NCBI RefSeq assembly: GCF_002282895.1 | Contig: NZ_NRRB01000001.1 | Coordinates: 186,001 to 250,000, forward strand | Reading direction: 5' to 3' | DNA from: Paraferrimonas haliotis | GTDB lineage: Bacteria > Pseudomonadota > Gammaproteobacteria > Enterobacterales > Shewanellaceae | Length of the DNA: 64,000 nt | Shown here: positions 9,001 to 16,646 of the stretch, piece by piece | How positions within the stretch are numbered: position 1 is the first letter of the stretch | Layout: the number at the start of each line of letters is the position of its first letter | Made by a program: the position numbers and the translations under genes | Notes under the pieces: model-generated | What the model was told of the DNA's origin: nothing | What the model saw: the letters and a program-made list of their open reading frames with translations, nothing else | Database searches by the model: none

Positions 9001-9188
9001 TGATGTTTGCTGCGAGCGCTGGAGCAGGAGCTCAGCAAGCCATTGGTTGGGCCGCCTTTGGCGGTATTTGCAGCGCCACCTTTGTCGGTTGTTTGTTAGT
9101 CCCAGCAGCCTTTGTATTCTTCCAAGGCGTGCGTGAGAAGTTTTCGCTAAAAGCGAGACAGGCAGTGGCTTCCCCACAAGCCGTATAG
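6060..9188 (+). CDS. RND efflux pump, AcrB/HAE1-type inner-membrane transporter
   Basis: A 1042-residue proton-driven drug exporter with 12 expected membrane helices and two large periplasmic loops (about 30-340 and 555-860). The order of motifs matches AcrB, but the helix-4 relay reads GIVVDAAIIVVE, so only the first of the AcrB Asp407-Asp408 pair is kept (Asp408 here, with Ala409 in place of the second Asp). The helix-10 lysine (AcrB Lys940) is Arg932 in GMTARNSILIVEF. The helix-11 segment RLRAILMTALSF keeps its arginine. GTG at 6057 is a possible start, but the GAGGG site fits ATG 6060 better. It forms an operon with the adaptor, and its substrate cannot be predicted. Confidence 0.95.
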   Translation: MIRFFLERPKFAIVFSILLILIGAAAAVKMPVGLYPSVAPPTVNVFANFRGANAQVVNDTVAAVIEKQVNGVENMIYMRSNSSNSGQYSLNVFFKTGMDVDRAATLVQNRVNAAMPLLPDGVKREGVFVEKVSPSMLMLASLYTPDDSLDGITISNYASKYLKETIARVEGVSKVEILGEKEYAMRIWVKPERLLSYDLTAEDVINAVAAQNQTRSAGSLGSEPVVGDDQWTYTVTVRGRLKNADEFADIRLRTLSDGSIVRIGDVADVELGANQYLYDAFQNGHQAVTLAIYQDPSANAVDVASKVREQLQRLASDFPTGMDYTLAYDATDNIQVTIDAAIETLVIAVLLVTFITWLFLGTWRATVIVCSAIPVSLVATFALMQALDMTINTISLFGMILAIGIVVDAAIIVVETVERLMHEGMQDAKEATLVAMKTVLGPLIASAAVLVAVFAPTLMMEGMVGIIYSQFGQTLVIAVVISTLVAVTLTPALSAMLMKVEEKPKLLQRFDKSLDTFSNRFGLGVSFLTKRIGLTFVLIGALCASIVAINGNLASALFPGEDQGVVFSMVDLPEAASLDRTRKAVKTVSDKVMALAGVESIVTVPGYNLLNEATQSNSALIVTKLSHWQQRGAELHQDIITAQIQQAIDEMPEGLGMAFGLPAVPELGFVDGVEFMLLDQKGRSPQEVESVLNEFLARVNDRPEIAAAFSTYSVATPNIKLDINEERAAMKGVAFESLVNTINTQFGGTYINDFTLDGRNFMVQVQAKASERDNETALDRLFVRNDHGDMIRVGNLVDSHIEFTPATLVRYNINGSALINGLAAPGFSSGEVMAAMEAEAESLPDGYSYEWSGLSRQEKEAGNAAAIAFAAALVIVYLLLVAQYESWLTPLAILLPVPTAALGTFLSCFAVGASISLYTQIALVLLIGMTARNSILIVEFAKQLREEQGVSLVKAATQATRLRLRAILMTALSFAIGQIPLMFAASAGAGAQQAIGWAAFGGICSATFVGCLLVPAAFVFFQGVREKFSLKARQAVASPQAV

Positions 9189-9229
9189 GCTGCCATTAGG
9201 GTTACCTTCCCGTTTGTGGTACTCCCTCC

Positions 9230-9260
9230 AAAAGCCGGTAATTTCGATTACCGGCTTTTT
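9230..9260. terminator. bidirectional terminator between RND pump and LysR gene
   Basis: AAAAGCCGGTAAT, loop TTCG, ATTACCGGCTTTTT: a 13-base perfect stem with A and T runs on both sides, serving both convergent genes. Confidence 0.93.
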
Positions 9261-9267
9261 GGTGGCT

Positions 9268-10164
9268 TTAGTTGGAACACGCTTCAACCATTTGTGCTGC
9301 AATGAAATTCATTAAGCCTCGGTGGGCATAACTTTCCAGCGACATCCATTCTAAAATGGCTGGTGACTCTTGATTTTGGGTGCCCAGCGAAATCAACTTT
9401 AGTTGATTGGCCTCAGCCAATGGTCGACCAATGTGATCCGGCAGTGGTGCCACGCCAAGCCCTTGCATTGCGCATGCCGCCGCCTGCCTAAAGTTTTGGG
9501 TGTAGCTGGTTTTCAACGACCAAGTTTCCCATTGCAAACGGCTGGTGTCATTGGCCCCGGTTTTCGGCCAAAATAGGCGGTGAGGTGTGTAGTCAGAGGT
9601 TTGCACCTTGTCTTTAAGAGCCAGCGGGTGTTGCGGGTGCACATACATACTCATGCTAATGTTACCCACCGGCTCGATAACAATGCCTTTCAATAGAGCG
9701 TCTTCTCGCATGGCTAATAAGCCATCGACTTTCTTCGCCAGCAGCAAACCATAGCCTTCAAAAATGCTTGGCTGACTGAGTTCGATTTCGATACTGGGCC
9801 AGTGCTTGTATATGTTAGCAACAATTCCAGCCATTTTTTCATCGCTGATCAAATCCGGTATGGCCAATCGCAGCACTTTAGGGGTGGTGTCATCAAATAG
9901 TTGTTCCGCGATGTCATTAAATACATCGATGGTTTCAATGGTGAGCTTCGCTTGATGGAGCAGTCGCTGACCACGGGGGGATAGCACCACGCTTTTGCCC
10001 GCGCCTTCGCGAGTAAAAAGCTGATAGCCAAGTTCGTCTTCCATCGCTGCGATGGTTCGGCTTAATGTGGGGTGGGAGCTTCCAAGCTGGGTGGCTGCTT
10101 TGGACATAGAGCCCGATTTCGCGATGGTTATGAATGCGCGAATGGCAAAGCTGTCGATCGCCAT
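9268..10164 (-). CDS. LysR-family transcriptional regulator
   Basis: A 298-residue LysR-type regulator. The N-terminal winged helix-turn-helix spans about 1-65 (FITIAKSGSMSKAATQLGSS, then HPTLSRTIAAMEDELGYQLF), followed by the linker helix and an effector-binding domain from about 90. It is a single gene between terminators, convergent with the RND operon and with the outer-membrane barrel gene behind it. No clear target can be assigned; the RND operon next door is a candidate, but LysR proteins usually control divergent genes and here the neighbours are convergent or co-directional. Confidence 0.93.
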   Translation of the reverse strand: MAIDSFAIRAFITIAKSGSMSKAATQLGSSHPTLSRTIAAMEDELGYQLFTREGAGKSVVLSPRGQRLLHQAKLTIETIDVFNDIAEQLFDDTTPKVLRLAIPDLISDEKMAGIVANIYKHWPSIEIELSQPSIFEGYGLLLAKKVDGLLAMREDALLKGIVIEPVGNISMSMYVHPQHPLALKDKVQTSDYTPHRLFWPKTGANDTSRLQWETWSLKTSYTQNFRQAAACAMQGLGVAPLPDHIGRPLAEANQLKLISLGTQNQESPAILEWMSLESYAHRGLMNFIAAQMVEACSN

Positions 10165-10225
10165 ATGTAAGAAATCCTTAGCCTAATCTTGTTAGGCTAA
10201 GGATAACAGGAATTTAACGGTTAGA

Positions 10226-11362
10226 TCACCAACTAGAGCCGAATTGAATGTGGACAGTGGTTTCTTCAGGGCCTCGGGCCAAGTCCATGCCCACTTCCAT
10301 ACCGTATTTATCGGCAATTAAGTAGCGGAAACCGGCGCCACCGGCGACTTGGGTTTCCTTGAACAGGTCTTGGGCTTTATCGGCAGCACTGCCGGCACCA
10401 GCAAAACCCAGCACCGACCAGCGAGAGTCGAGGTAGCGGCGTGCTTCAAATTCAGAAGCAACAACCTGGTCGCCTTGATAACGCATGGCCGGGATCCCGC
10501 GAAGCGATATGAACGGCCGTGCGTAAAAAGGGACTTGCCCGTCGACCACATCGGCACTGACTTTTAAGCCAAGCACCCATTGTTGCAATTCCCAAAACTG
10601 CACGTGTTTCACTTCGGCTTTTTGATAGTTGTAATTGCTATCGGCTTCTCGCCCTTCAAAGTGTGCCAACGACGCTTCTATTTTGTAGCCATTTTTCGGC
10701 GAAAAGTGGTTGTCATGGGTATCGTACAACAACTCAACGGCACCGCTTAATACGCGATTTTGATAGCCAAAGCTTGGAATAGGACCTTGCGCTTCGCCGC
10801 GAATGCTATTGTCACCGTCAAAATAGGTCATGGAGGCACCTAGGAACAAAGGTGACTCGTTAACGCGGAACAGTATGGTTTGATCCAAAAAGGCACCTTT
10901 TAATTTGTAGTCAAATAACGGTGCGGTGGAATCGCCATAGTAAGCCAAGTTTATCTCAGGTAGTACCGCCATACCTTCATAGCGAATGCTGTCATTCTTC
11001 CAGTAGCCTTGGTAAAAACCGCCGTTTACTTTTGAGCCATTTTCAGTGGCAATGGAAAAAATACCGCTGATGTCCGGCGGGGTTTCGGCGACTAAAGAGT
11101 CGCTTAAAAAGACCACCGCTAAGCCACCACCATAGCCCACAGCAGGCTCGGTAACCATTATCGGTACGGGCAAAAAGCCGTAGGCTTGGCTTAGCCAATT
11201 GGACACATCCAGTTTGCCGTCGTCGCCAATAAAATTGGACGGCTCTGCGGTGCGTTGAGGTTTGGCAATGTCTTGTTCCGAAACCGGTACTTCGGTTGCT
11301 AATACTGAGCCGCTAAATAGCGCGGAAATTGCGACTGATGTAATGAGTTGTTTGAGTTTCAT
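10226..11362 (-). CDS. outer-membrane beta-barrel protein, Omp85/surface-antigen type
   Basis: A 378-residue protein with a signal peptide (ending at about SVLATE) and a C-terminal barrel of the bacterial surface antigen family. Marks include VGYGGGLAVVF near the start of the barrel, SPKNGYKIEASLAHFEG, the RGIPAMRYQGDQVVASEFEAR region like the conserved lid segment of Omp85 barrels, and a final aromatic residue (FGSSW). No POTRA domains fit in the roughly 60 residues before the barrel, so it is not BamA or TamA but one of the short barrels often found near phospholipase or unknown periplasmic genes. A glycine-zipper protein gene lies 81 bases upstream on the same strand. The function is unknown. 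Confidence 0.85.
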   Translation of the reverse strand: MKLKQLITSVAISALFSGSVLATEVPVSEQDIAKPQRTAEPSNFIGDDGKLDVSNWLSQAYGFLPVPIMVTEPAVGYGGGLAVVFLSDSLVAETPPDISGIFSIATENGSKVNGGFYQGYWKNDSIRYEGMAVLPEINLAYYGDSTAPLFDYKLKGAFLDQTILFRVNESPLFLGASMTYFDGDNSIRGEAQGPIPSFGYQNRVLSGAVELLYDTHDNHFSPKNGYKIEASLAHFEGREADSNYNYQKAEVKHVQFWELQQWVLGLKVSADVVDGQVPFYARPFISLRGIPAMRYQGDQVVASEFEARRYLDSRWSVLGFAGAGSAADKAQDLFKETQVAGGAGFRYLIADKYGMEVGMDLARGPEETTVHIQFGSSW

Positions 11363-11443
11363 AATGACTGCCTGGAGCTATTACTCTAAATTAAGGGCGT
11401 TTAAAAAGCGCCCGAGAGCGCTCGCTTCTATCGTGACAGGGAG

Positions 11444-11845
11444 TTAGTCATCCCATACATCACTGTAAATTTCTTCTTCGATGATGCGGTCCGTTACTTC
11501 ATCTTCTATGGCACGATCGATAAGCTCGTCTTCGATGACGCGATCGACAATGGCGTCTTCAACCAGCGCATCCGCTACAATGCGATCTTCAAGGTATCGA
11601 GCGTCGCGGCAGCGGTCGTCTTGAATGGCGCCTTCAACCATGCCGTTAATCGCACCCACACCGGCGCCAATCGCTGCACCGCGTTTAGCGCCTTCCTTAC
11701 CATCGACAATGCCACCAACAATGGCGCCCGCTACGGCACCTTCGACGCCGCCCGCGATGGTCTCGCCCAGTTCGTTGTTGCAGTCGTAAGCCATGGATGA
11801 GGCGCTCATAAACATGGATACAGCGACTAAAATTGGAGCTTTCAT
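11444..11845 (-). CDS. periplasmic glycine-zipper protein with acidic repeat tail
   Basis: A 133-residue protein of unknown function. It has a signal peptide (about 1-20), a glycine-zipper segment at about 30-74 (AVAGAIVGGIVDG, GAAIGAGVGAINGMVEGAI) like those of SlyB/OmpA-associated membrane proteins, two cysteines (22 and 79), and a tail of four 9-residue units at 96-131: EDAIVDRVI, EDELIDRAI, EDEVTDRII, EEEIYSDVW. The tail is very acidic and amphipathic. It lies 81 bases upstream of the barrel gene on the same strand, so the two may be co-transcribed. Glycine zippers usually insert in or pack on membranes; the role of the repeat is open. Confidence 0.75.
   Translation of the reverse strand: MKAPILVAVSMFMSASSMAYDCNNELGETIAGGVEGAVAGAIVGGIVDGKEGAKRGAAIGAGVGAINGMVEGAIQDDRCRDARYLEDRIVADALVEDAIVDRVIEDELIDRAIEDEVTDRIIEEEIYSDVWDD
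11453..11560 (-). repeat. four tandem 27-base repeats coding an acidic nonapeptide
   Basis: The 3' part of the glycine-zipper gene holds four diverged copies of a 27-base unit, each coding nine residues of the pattern E-D/E-x-x-x-D-R-x-I. The units are recognisable at DNA level by recurring gcgatcga/tcttcgatg blocks on the plus strand. They are diverged enough to be old. Confidence 0.7.
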
Positions 11846-12116
11846 GGATTTACCTATCGTGATTTATTTAAAAAGTGGCTGCAGTTTAGCGGGCGAACCT
11901 GAACCGTTTATGAACGATAAAAATTATGCACAGCAGCTGTTCAGAAGCGTTCGGATGTTAATGGATGGTAAAAGTTACACTTTTCTTGGAATTTGGCCCC
12001 ACAAACACGCTACAAAGCATGTACAAACATCCTGCGATTGTGTATTAAAGGAGGTTAGCCCGCGCAGATGGGCCTAATAACTCTAACGTAGTGATCTCAA
12101 AACAACAGGAAAAATT

Positions 12117-14270
12117 ATGTACCTGAAAACAGCCCTTGCCTTGAGTGTGGCATTCGCACTAAGCGCCTGTAGCAGTAATTCTTCTGACGACGCCAGTCAG
12201 CAAGCGACAGACAGCGTAAGCGCAACCGCCTTGGCAGCTTCTAATCCATTTGCTAAAGACAGCAGCTTGCAATATCAAGCTCCAGACTTCACCGTCATTA
12301 AAAAAGAACACTTTAAGCCAGCCTTTGAAGTGGGCATGCAAGAGCATCTAGCTGAAATCAATGCTATTGCTGAACAAAGCGATGCTGCCACCTTCGATAA
12401 CACCGTCCTTGCAATGGAAAAGTCCGGTAAATTATTAGGCCGTGTATCCAGCGTATTCTTTAACTTGTCGGGCAGTAACAGCGACGACGAGATTCGAGCC
12501 ATTCAAGGTGAAATGGCACCTAAGCTATCAGCACACAATGACGACATCTATTTGAACGACAAACTGTTCCAACGCGTGAAAAGCGTTTACGAGGGGCTTG
12601 GGCAGTCTGACTTGGACAGTGAGTCTAAGCGTTTGGTTGAAGTGTATTACAAGCGTTTTGTGCAAGCGGGCGCTAAGCTAACTGCAGAGCAAAAAGCTCA
12701 AATTCGCGAGCTAAACGCCCAAGAAGCTAAGCTAACCAACGAATTTGCACAACGCGTATTAGCCTTAGGTGGCGAACGTGCGGTATTGGTTGATGACGTT
12801 GCCGAGCTAAAAGGCTTGTCCGACGCACAAATCGGCAGCCTAGCTAAACGCGCGAGCGACGCCGGTCATGACGGTAAGTACCTTATTCCGCTAGTGAACA
12901 CCACTCGCCAAGACATTATGGCCAGCATCGAAGATCGCGAATTGCGTCAGCGTATCTGGGAAGCGTCTGCTTACCGTGGTCTTGAAGGCGAGAACGAAAC
13001 AGCCAGCATCGCTGCTAAGCTTGCACAGCTTCGCGTTAAAAAAGCCAAGCTATTAGGCTTTAATAACTGGGCCGAGTACCGCATGAACAATGCCATGGCA
13101 CAGAAGCCTGAAAACGTCCGTAACATGCTTGCAAGCATGGTGCCTGCGGTTGTTAAAAATGCCACTAAAGAAGCTGAAGCCATCAAGAAAATGATGAAGT
13201 CTGAAGGCACTGAGCATGCGCTTCAGCCTTGGGATTGGGCTTACTACGCTGAAAAAGTTCGTCAAAAGGAATACGCAATTGATGAAGCCGAAGTAAAACA
13301 ATACTTCGAGTTTAACAGCGTGCTCGAGAAGGGTGTATTCTTCACCATGAACAAGCTTTATGGCATTACCTTCAAAGCTCGTCCAGACCTACCGGTTTAT
13401 CACCCAGACGTTAAAGCTTATGAAGTCTTTGACGCCGACGGCACCAGCATTGCCATTTTCTACGGTGATTACTTTGCTCGTACCGGTAAGCGCGGTGGCG
13501 CCTGGATGAACTCGTTTGTTCGCCAATCTAAGTTTGACGGCACGACCCCAGTGATCGTTAACGTAATGAACATTCCAAAGGGTGCCGAAGGTCAGCCTAC
13601 GCTAGTAAGCTATGACAACGTGACCACCATGTTCCACGAAATGGGTCACGCGCTTCACGGCATGTTCTCTGATGTGAATTATCGCAGCCTAGCAGGTACC
13701 GCTGTATCTCGCGACTACGTAGAATTCCCATCAACCTTTGAAGAAGATTGGGCGCAAAATCCAGAAGTACTAGCTAACTACGCTAAGCACTACAAAACCG
13801 GTGAAGCCATTCCAAAAGCGCTTTTGGACAAGATCATCAAATCTCGTAGCTTCAACCAAGGTTACGATACCCTTGAGTACATGGCAGCAGCGTTAGTCGA
13901 TCTAGAGTGGCACTCGTTGGAAGACGATACCTTAATCACTGACGTGAAAGGCTTTGAGCAAAAAGCGTTAGAGAAAAACGGTGTTGCGGTACCAGCCATT
14001 CCACCACGTTATAAGTCTACTTACTTCTCTCACATCTTTGCCGGTGGCTACTCAGCGAGCTATTACGCTTACTTGTGGAGTGAAATCTTGGCAGCGGATG
14101 CGTTTGCTTACATGCAAACCACCGGTGGCTTAACTCGCGAGAACGGTGACAACTACCGTAAAAACATTTTGTCAGTGGGTAACACTCGTCCACCAATGGA
14201 AAGCTACAAAGCCTTCCGTGGTCAAGAGCCAACGACTGACGCCTTGTTGAAACGTCGCGGTATTAACTAG
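12117..14270 (+). CDS. dcp: M3-family zinc metallopeptidase lipoprotein (peptidyl-dipeptidase Dcp type)
   Basis: A 717-residue peptidase of the thimet/Dcp family, which removes dipeptides from the C-terminus of oligopeptides. The zinc site HEMGH is at 507-511 with the third ligand Glu536 in VEFPST. The C-terminal part, with GGYSASYYAYLWSEILAADAF, is typical of the family. Unlike cytoplasmic E. coli Dcp it starts with a lipoprotein signal (MYLKTALALSVAFALSAC), so it should act outside the cytoplasm as a membrane-anchored enzyme. It is a single gene with its own ribosome binding site (AGGAAAA) and terminator. The next gene is a second secreted peptidase. Confidence 0.93.
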   Translation: MYLKTALALSVAFALSACSSNSSDDASQQATDSVSATALAASNPFAKDSSLQYQAPDFTVIKKEHFKPAFEVGMQEHLAEINAIAEQSDAATFDNTVLAMEKSGKLLGRVSSVFFNLSGSNSDDEIRAIQGEMAPKLSAHNDDIYLNDKLFQRVKSVYEGLGQSDLDSESKRLVEVYYKRFVQAGAKLTAEQKAQIRELNAQEAKLTNEFAQRVLALGGERAVLVDDVAELKGLSDAQIGSLAKRASDAGHDGKYLIPLVNTTRQDIMASIEDRELRQRIWEASAYRGLEGENETASIAAKLAQLRVKKAKLLGFNNWAEYRMNNAMAQKPENVRNMLASMVPAVVKNATKEAEAIKKMMKSEGTEHALQPWDWAYYAEKVRQKEYAIDEAEVKQYFEFNSVLEKGVFFTMNKLYGITFKARPDLPVYHPDVKAYEVFDADGTSIAIFYGDYFARTGKRGGAWMNSFVRQSKFDGTTPVIVNVMNIPKGAEGQPTLVSYDNVTTMFHEMGHALHGMFSDVNYRSLAGTAVSRDYVEFPSTFEEDWAQNPEVLANYAKHYKTGEAIPKALLDKIIKSRSFNQGYDTLEYMAAALVDLEWHSLEDDTLITDVKGFEQKALEKNGVAVPAIPPRYKSTYFSHIFAGGYSASYYAYLWSEILAADAFAYMQTTGGLTRENGDNYRKNILSVGNTRPPMESYKAFRGQEPTTDALLKRRGIN

Positions 14271-14288
14271 AGTTAACACCACGCCAAC

Positions 14289-14318
14289 AAAAGCCGAGCA
14301 GTGATGCTCGGCTTTTTT
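14289..14318 (+). terminator. rho-independent terminator after the M3 peptidase
   Basis: AAAAGCCGAGCA, loop GTGA, TGCTCGGCTTTTTT: a 12-base perfect stem followed by T residues. Confidence 0.93.
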
Positions 14319-14418
14319 ATGCCTAAAAAATGGCAGAAAGGCGTTGCATGCTGGCTATTTAATCGCTTCCTTGTTAGCGTGTTGGCAAAACAATAATACG
14401 AGTTAGAAGGAATAAGGG

Positions 14419-15927
14419 ATGAGTTTTCGACAGTTAATCAGCATGGTCGTACTATGCTCAGTCACCAGTTTGAGTGTCCATGGGTTACCAGTTCACGCAA
14501 AAGAAGCCAAAGTCAGTGAAGCTCAGCAACCGCTGCGTTCTATTACTGAGCATCAAGTTCGAATTAATGGTGATCGCATAAAATATCAAGCGATAGCCGG
14601 AGAAACCTTCTTATACGATGACAAGGACAATCCGACCGCCAGTATTCACTCGGTCAGTTATTTGCGGACCGACATCAAAAACGACCCGACCCGACCGGTG
14701 ACCTTTGTATTTAATGGTGGCCCAGGCTCGGCTTCCATTTGGTTGCACTTAGGCTTGTTTGGACCACAACGAGTGGTGGTGCCTGGTGATGCTAAAGACG
14801 ATGGTGCGCCTCCTTATCAAATGGTCGACAATCAATATTCTATGCTTGATCAAACCGATTTGGTGTTTATTGATCCGGTGGGGACCGGTCTAAGCCGAGC
14901 GCTAGGGGATAAACAAGGCAGTGACTTTTGGGGCGTGAAAGAAGACGCACGCTCTATCGCTGACTTTATTCGCCTATGGTTAACGGAATACGGACGTTGG
15001 AATGCGGCTAAATATCTCGCCGGTGAAAGCTACGGAACTACTCGAGCGGCCGCTGTGACCCAAGAGCTGCAAGGCGGCTGGACCAACGTTTCCCTTAATG
15101 GCGTTTTACTCATTTCCTCTATTCTGGATTTCACCCACGCTCGCTATCAGCCGGGTAACCATCAACCCTATATTGGTTTTTTACCCACCATGGCGGCTAC
15201 CGCTTTTTATCACGACAAAGTATCGCCACAGGATAAAGCGTTAGGTTTAGAAGGATTCATTGAAGAGTCGCGTGCGTTTGCTATTGGTGAATACGCTTCC
15301 GCGCTGCTGCTCGGCAATCGGTTAACGGAGCAGCAATATCAGCAAACTCGAGCGAGCTTAGCTCGCTTTACCGGCTTGTCAGAAAGCTACTTAGACAGAG
15401 TCAATCTGCGGGTTTCTGCACATCGCTACACTAAGCAATTGCTGCGCGACCAAGACCTCACTGTTGGCCGATTAGACAGTCGCTACACCGGCGTAGACTA
15501 CGATAGCGGCGGCGAATACATAGACAACGATCCATCCGGATACGGTATTTCTGGTGCGTATACCGCGGCCATTCAAGATTATTTATTCCGTGTGCTAAAA
15601 GTGGATACCAAACGCAAGTTTCAGGTGTTATCCGTTGACGTAAACCGTGGTTGGAATTGGAACGTCTCCGGCAAGCAAATGCACTTTGTGAATGTGGCAC
15701 CGTATTTAGGCCGAGCCATGCGCGAAAACAGCGGTCTAAAGGTGTTTGTTGCCAACGGCTACTTCGATTTTGCAACACCGTTTTTCGCCACTGAGAATAC
15801 CTTCGCCGATAATGGCATCGACAATAGCCGGGTCACCATGGCTTACTATCCTGCAGGGCACATGATGTATGTCGAGCCACAATCGTTGCAGAAGTTGGTA
15901 AAAGACATGCGCGCTTTCTATGACTAA
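14419..15927 (+). CDS. secreted serine carboxypeptidase, peptidase S10 family
   Basis: A 502-residue protein with a signal peptide (about 1-27) and the marks of serine carboxypeptidases: the oxyanion motif NGGPGSAS at 99-106, nucleophile Ser204 in GESYG, Asp450 in NGYFDFATP and His481 in YPAGHMMYV. These enzymes cut single residues from the C-terminus of peptides at acidic to neutral pH. It lies between a Dcp-like peptidase and pabA and is transcribed the same way, with about 150 bases upstream that include a terminator. The periplasmic location is inferred from the signal. Confidence 0.9.
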   Translation: MSFRQLISMVVLCSVTSLSVHGLPVHAKEAKVSEAQQPLRSITEHQVRINGDRIKYQAIAGETFLYDDKDNPTASIHSVSYLRTDIKNDPTRPVTFVFNGGPGSASIWLHLGLFGPQRVVVPGDAKDDGAPPYQMVDNQYSMLDQTDLVFIDPVGTGLSRALGDKQGSDFWGVKEDARSIADFIRLWLTEYGRWNAAKYLAGESYGTTRAAAVTQELQGGWTNVSLNGVLLISSILDFTHARYQPGNHQPYIGFLPTMAATAFYHDKVSPQDKALGLEGFIEESRAFAIGEYASALLLGNRLTEQQYQQTRASLARFTGLSESYLDRVNLRVSAHRYTKQLLRDQDLTVGRLDSRYTGVDYDSGGEYIDNDPSGYGISGAYTAAIQDYLFRVLKVDTKRKFQVLSVDVNRGWNWNVSGKQMHFVNVAPYLGRAMRENSGLKVFVANGYFDFATPFFATENTFADNGIDNSRVTMAYYPAGHMMYVEPQSLQKLVKDMRAFYD

Positions 15928-15984
15928 GGTAAAATCGGCGCTTTGCTAATTTGCCGTTTATGATACCAACAGGGCGCTTGATTT

Positions 15985-16593
15985 ATGCTGTTAATGCTCG
16001 ATAACTACGATTCGTTTACTTACAACCTGGTGCAATACTTTCAAGAGTTAGGACAACAGGTTGCAGTGGTGAGAAACGATCAAATGAGCATTGCTGACAT
16101 ACAAGCGCTCAACCCCTCGTGTATCGTAGTCTCTCCTGGGCCATGTAGCCCAGATCAGGCTGGAGTTTCCTTAGCTTTAGTGGAAGCGTTTGCGAGCAAG
16201 GTACCCATACTTGGGGTTTGTTTAGGTCATCAAACCTTAGCCCAGGTTTACGGCGCTAAGGTGGTGCGGGCTCCTCAAGTCATGCACGGTAAAACCAGCC
16301 TAATTAGTCATACCGGCGAGGGCCTTTTTGCCGGGTTAAACAACCCGCTTCAGGTTACTCGCTATCATTCGTTAATTGTGGATGATATTCCTGACGGCTT
16401 TCAACTAGACGCCTACTTGGACGACCCGCAATACGGGCGCCTTGTTATGGCCATGAGCCAACCGCAATTACAGCTATACGGGGTTCAATTTCACCCAGAG
16501 TCCATTATGACCGAGCAAGGTCATCAACTCTTACAAAACTTCCTAAACCTTAGCCACCTCAAAGGGTGTGCTGCAGGCGACTTCATGGTATAA
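15985..16593 (+). CDS. pabA: aminodeoxychorismate/anthranilate synthase, glutamine amidotransferase subunit
   Basis: A 202-residue class-I glutamine amidotransferase that supplies ammonia to a chorismate-amination subunit for folate (PabB) or tryptophan (TrpE). It starts MLLMLDNYDSFTYNLVQYF, has the PGPCSP segment, the nucleophile Cys79 in GVCLGHQ and the His/Glu pair in FHPES. pabA and trpG cannot be told apart with certainty by sequence. A position just upstream of an argD/astC gene is the usual place of pabA in Shewanella and enteric relatives, and no trp genes are near, so pabA is preferred. It may serve both pathways. Confidence 0.9.
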   Translation: MLLMLDNYDSFTYNLVQYFQELGQQVAVVRNDQMSIADIQALNPSCIVVSPGPCSPDQAGVSLALVEAFASKVPILGVCLGHQTLAQVYGAKVVRAPQVMHGKTSLISHTGEGLFAGLNNPLQVTRYHSLIVDDIPDGFQLDAYLDDPQYGRLVMAMSQPQLQLYGVQFHPESIMTEQGHQLLQNFLNLSHLKGCAAGDFMV

Positions 16594-16646
16594 CAAGCCT
16601 CAGCTAACGCATTAGTCAAACAAAACAAAAATAAGAGATCAAAGTT

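Noticed and set aside
11793..12077. Plus-strand frame of 94 codons overlapping the glycine-zipper gene start
   Set aside because: It begins antisense to a signal peptide, has no ribosome binding site and no protein-like composition. A purine run AAAGGAGG at about 12047 followed by a small hairpin was noticed, but no start codon lies at a usable distance.
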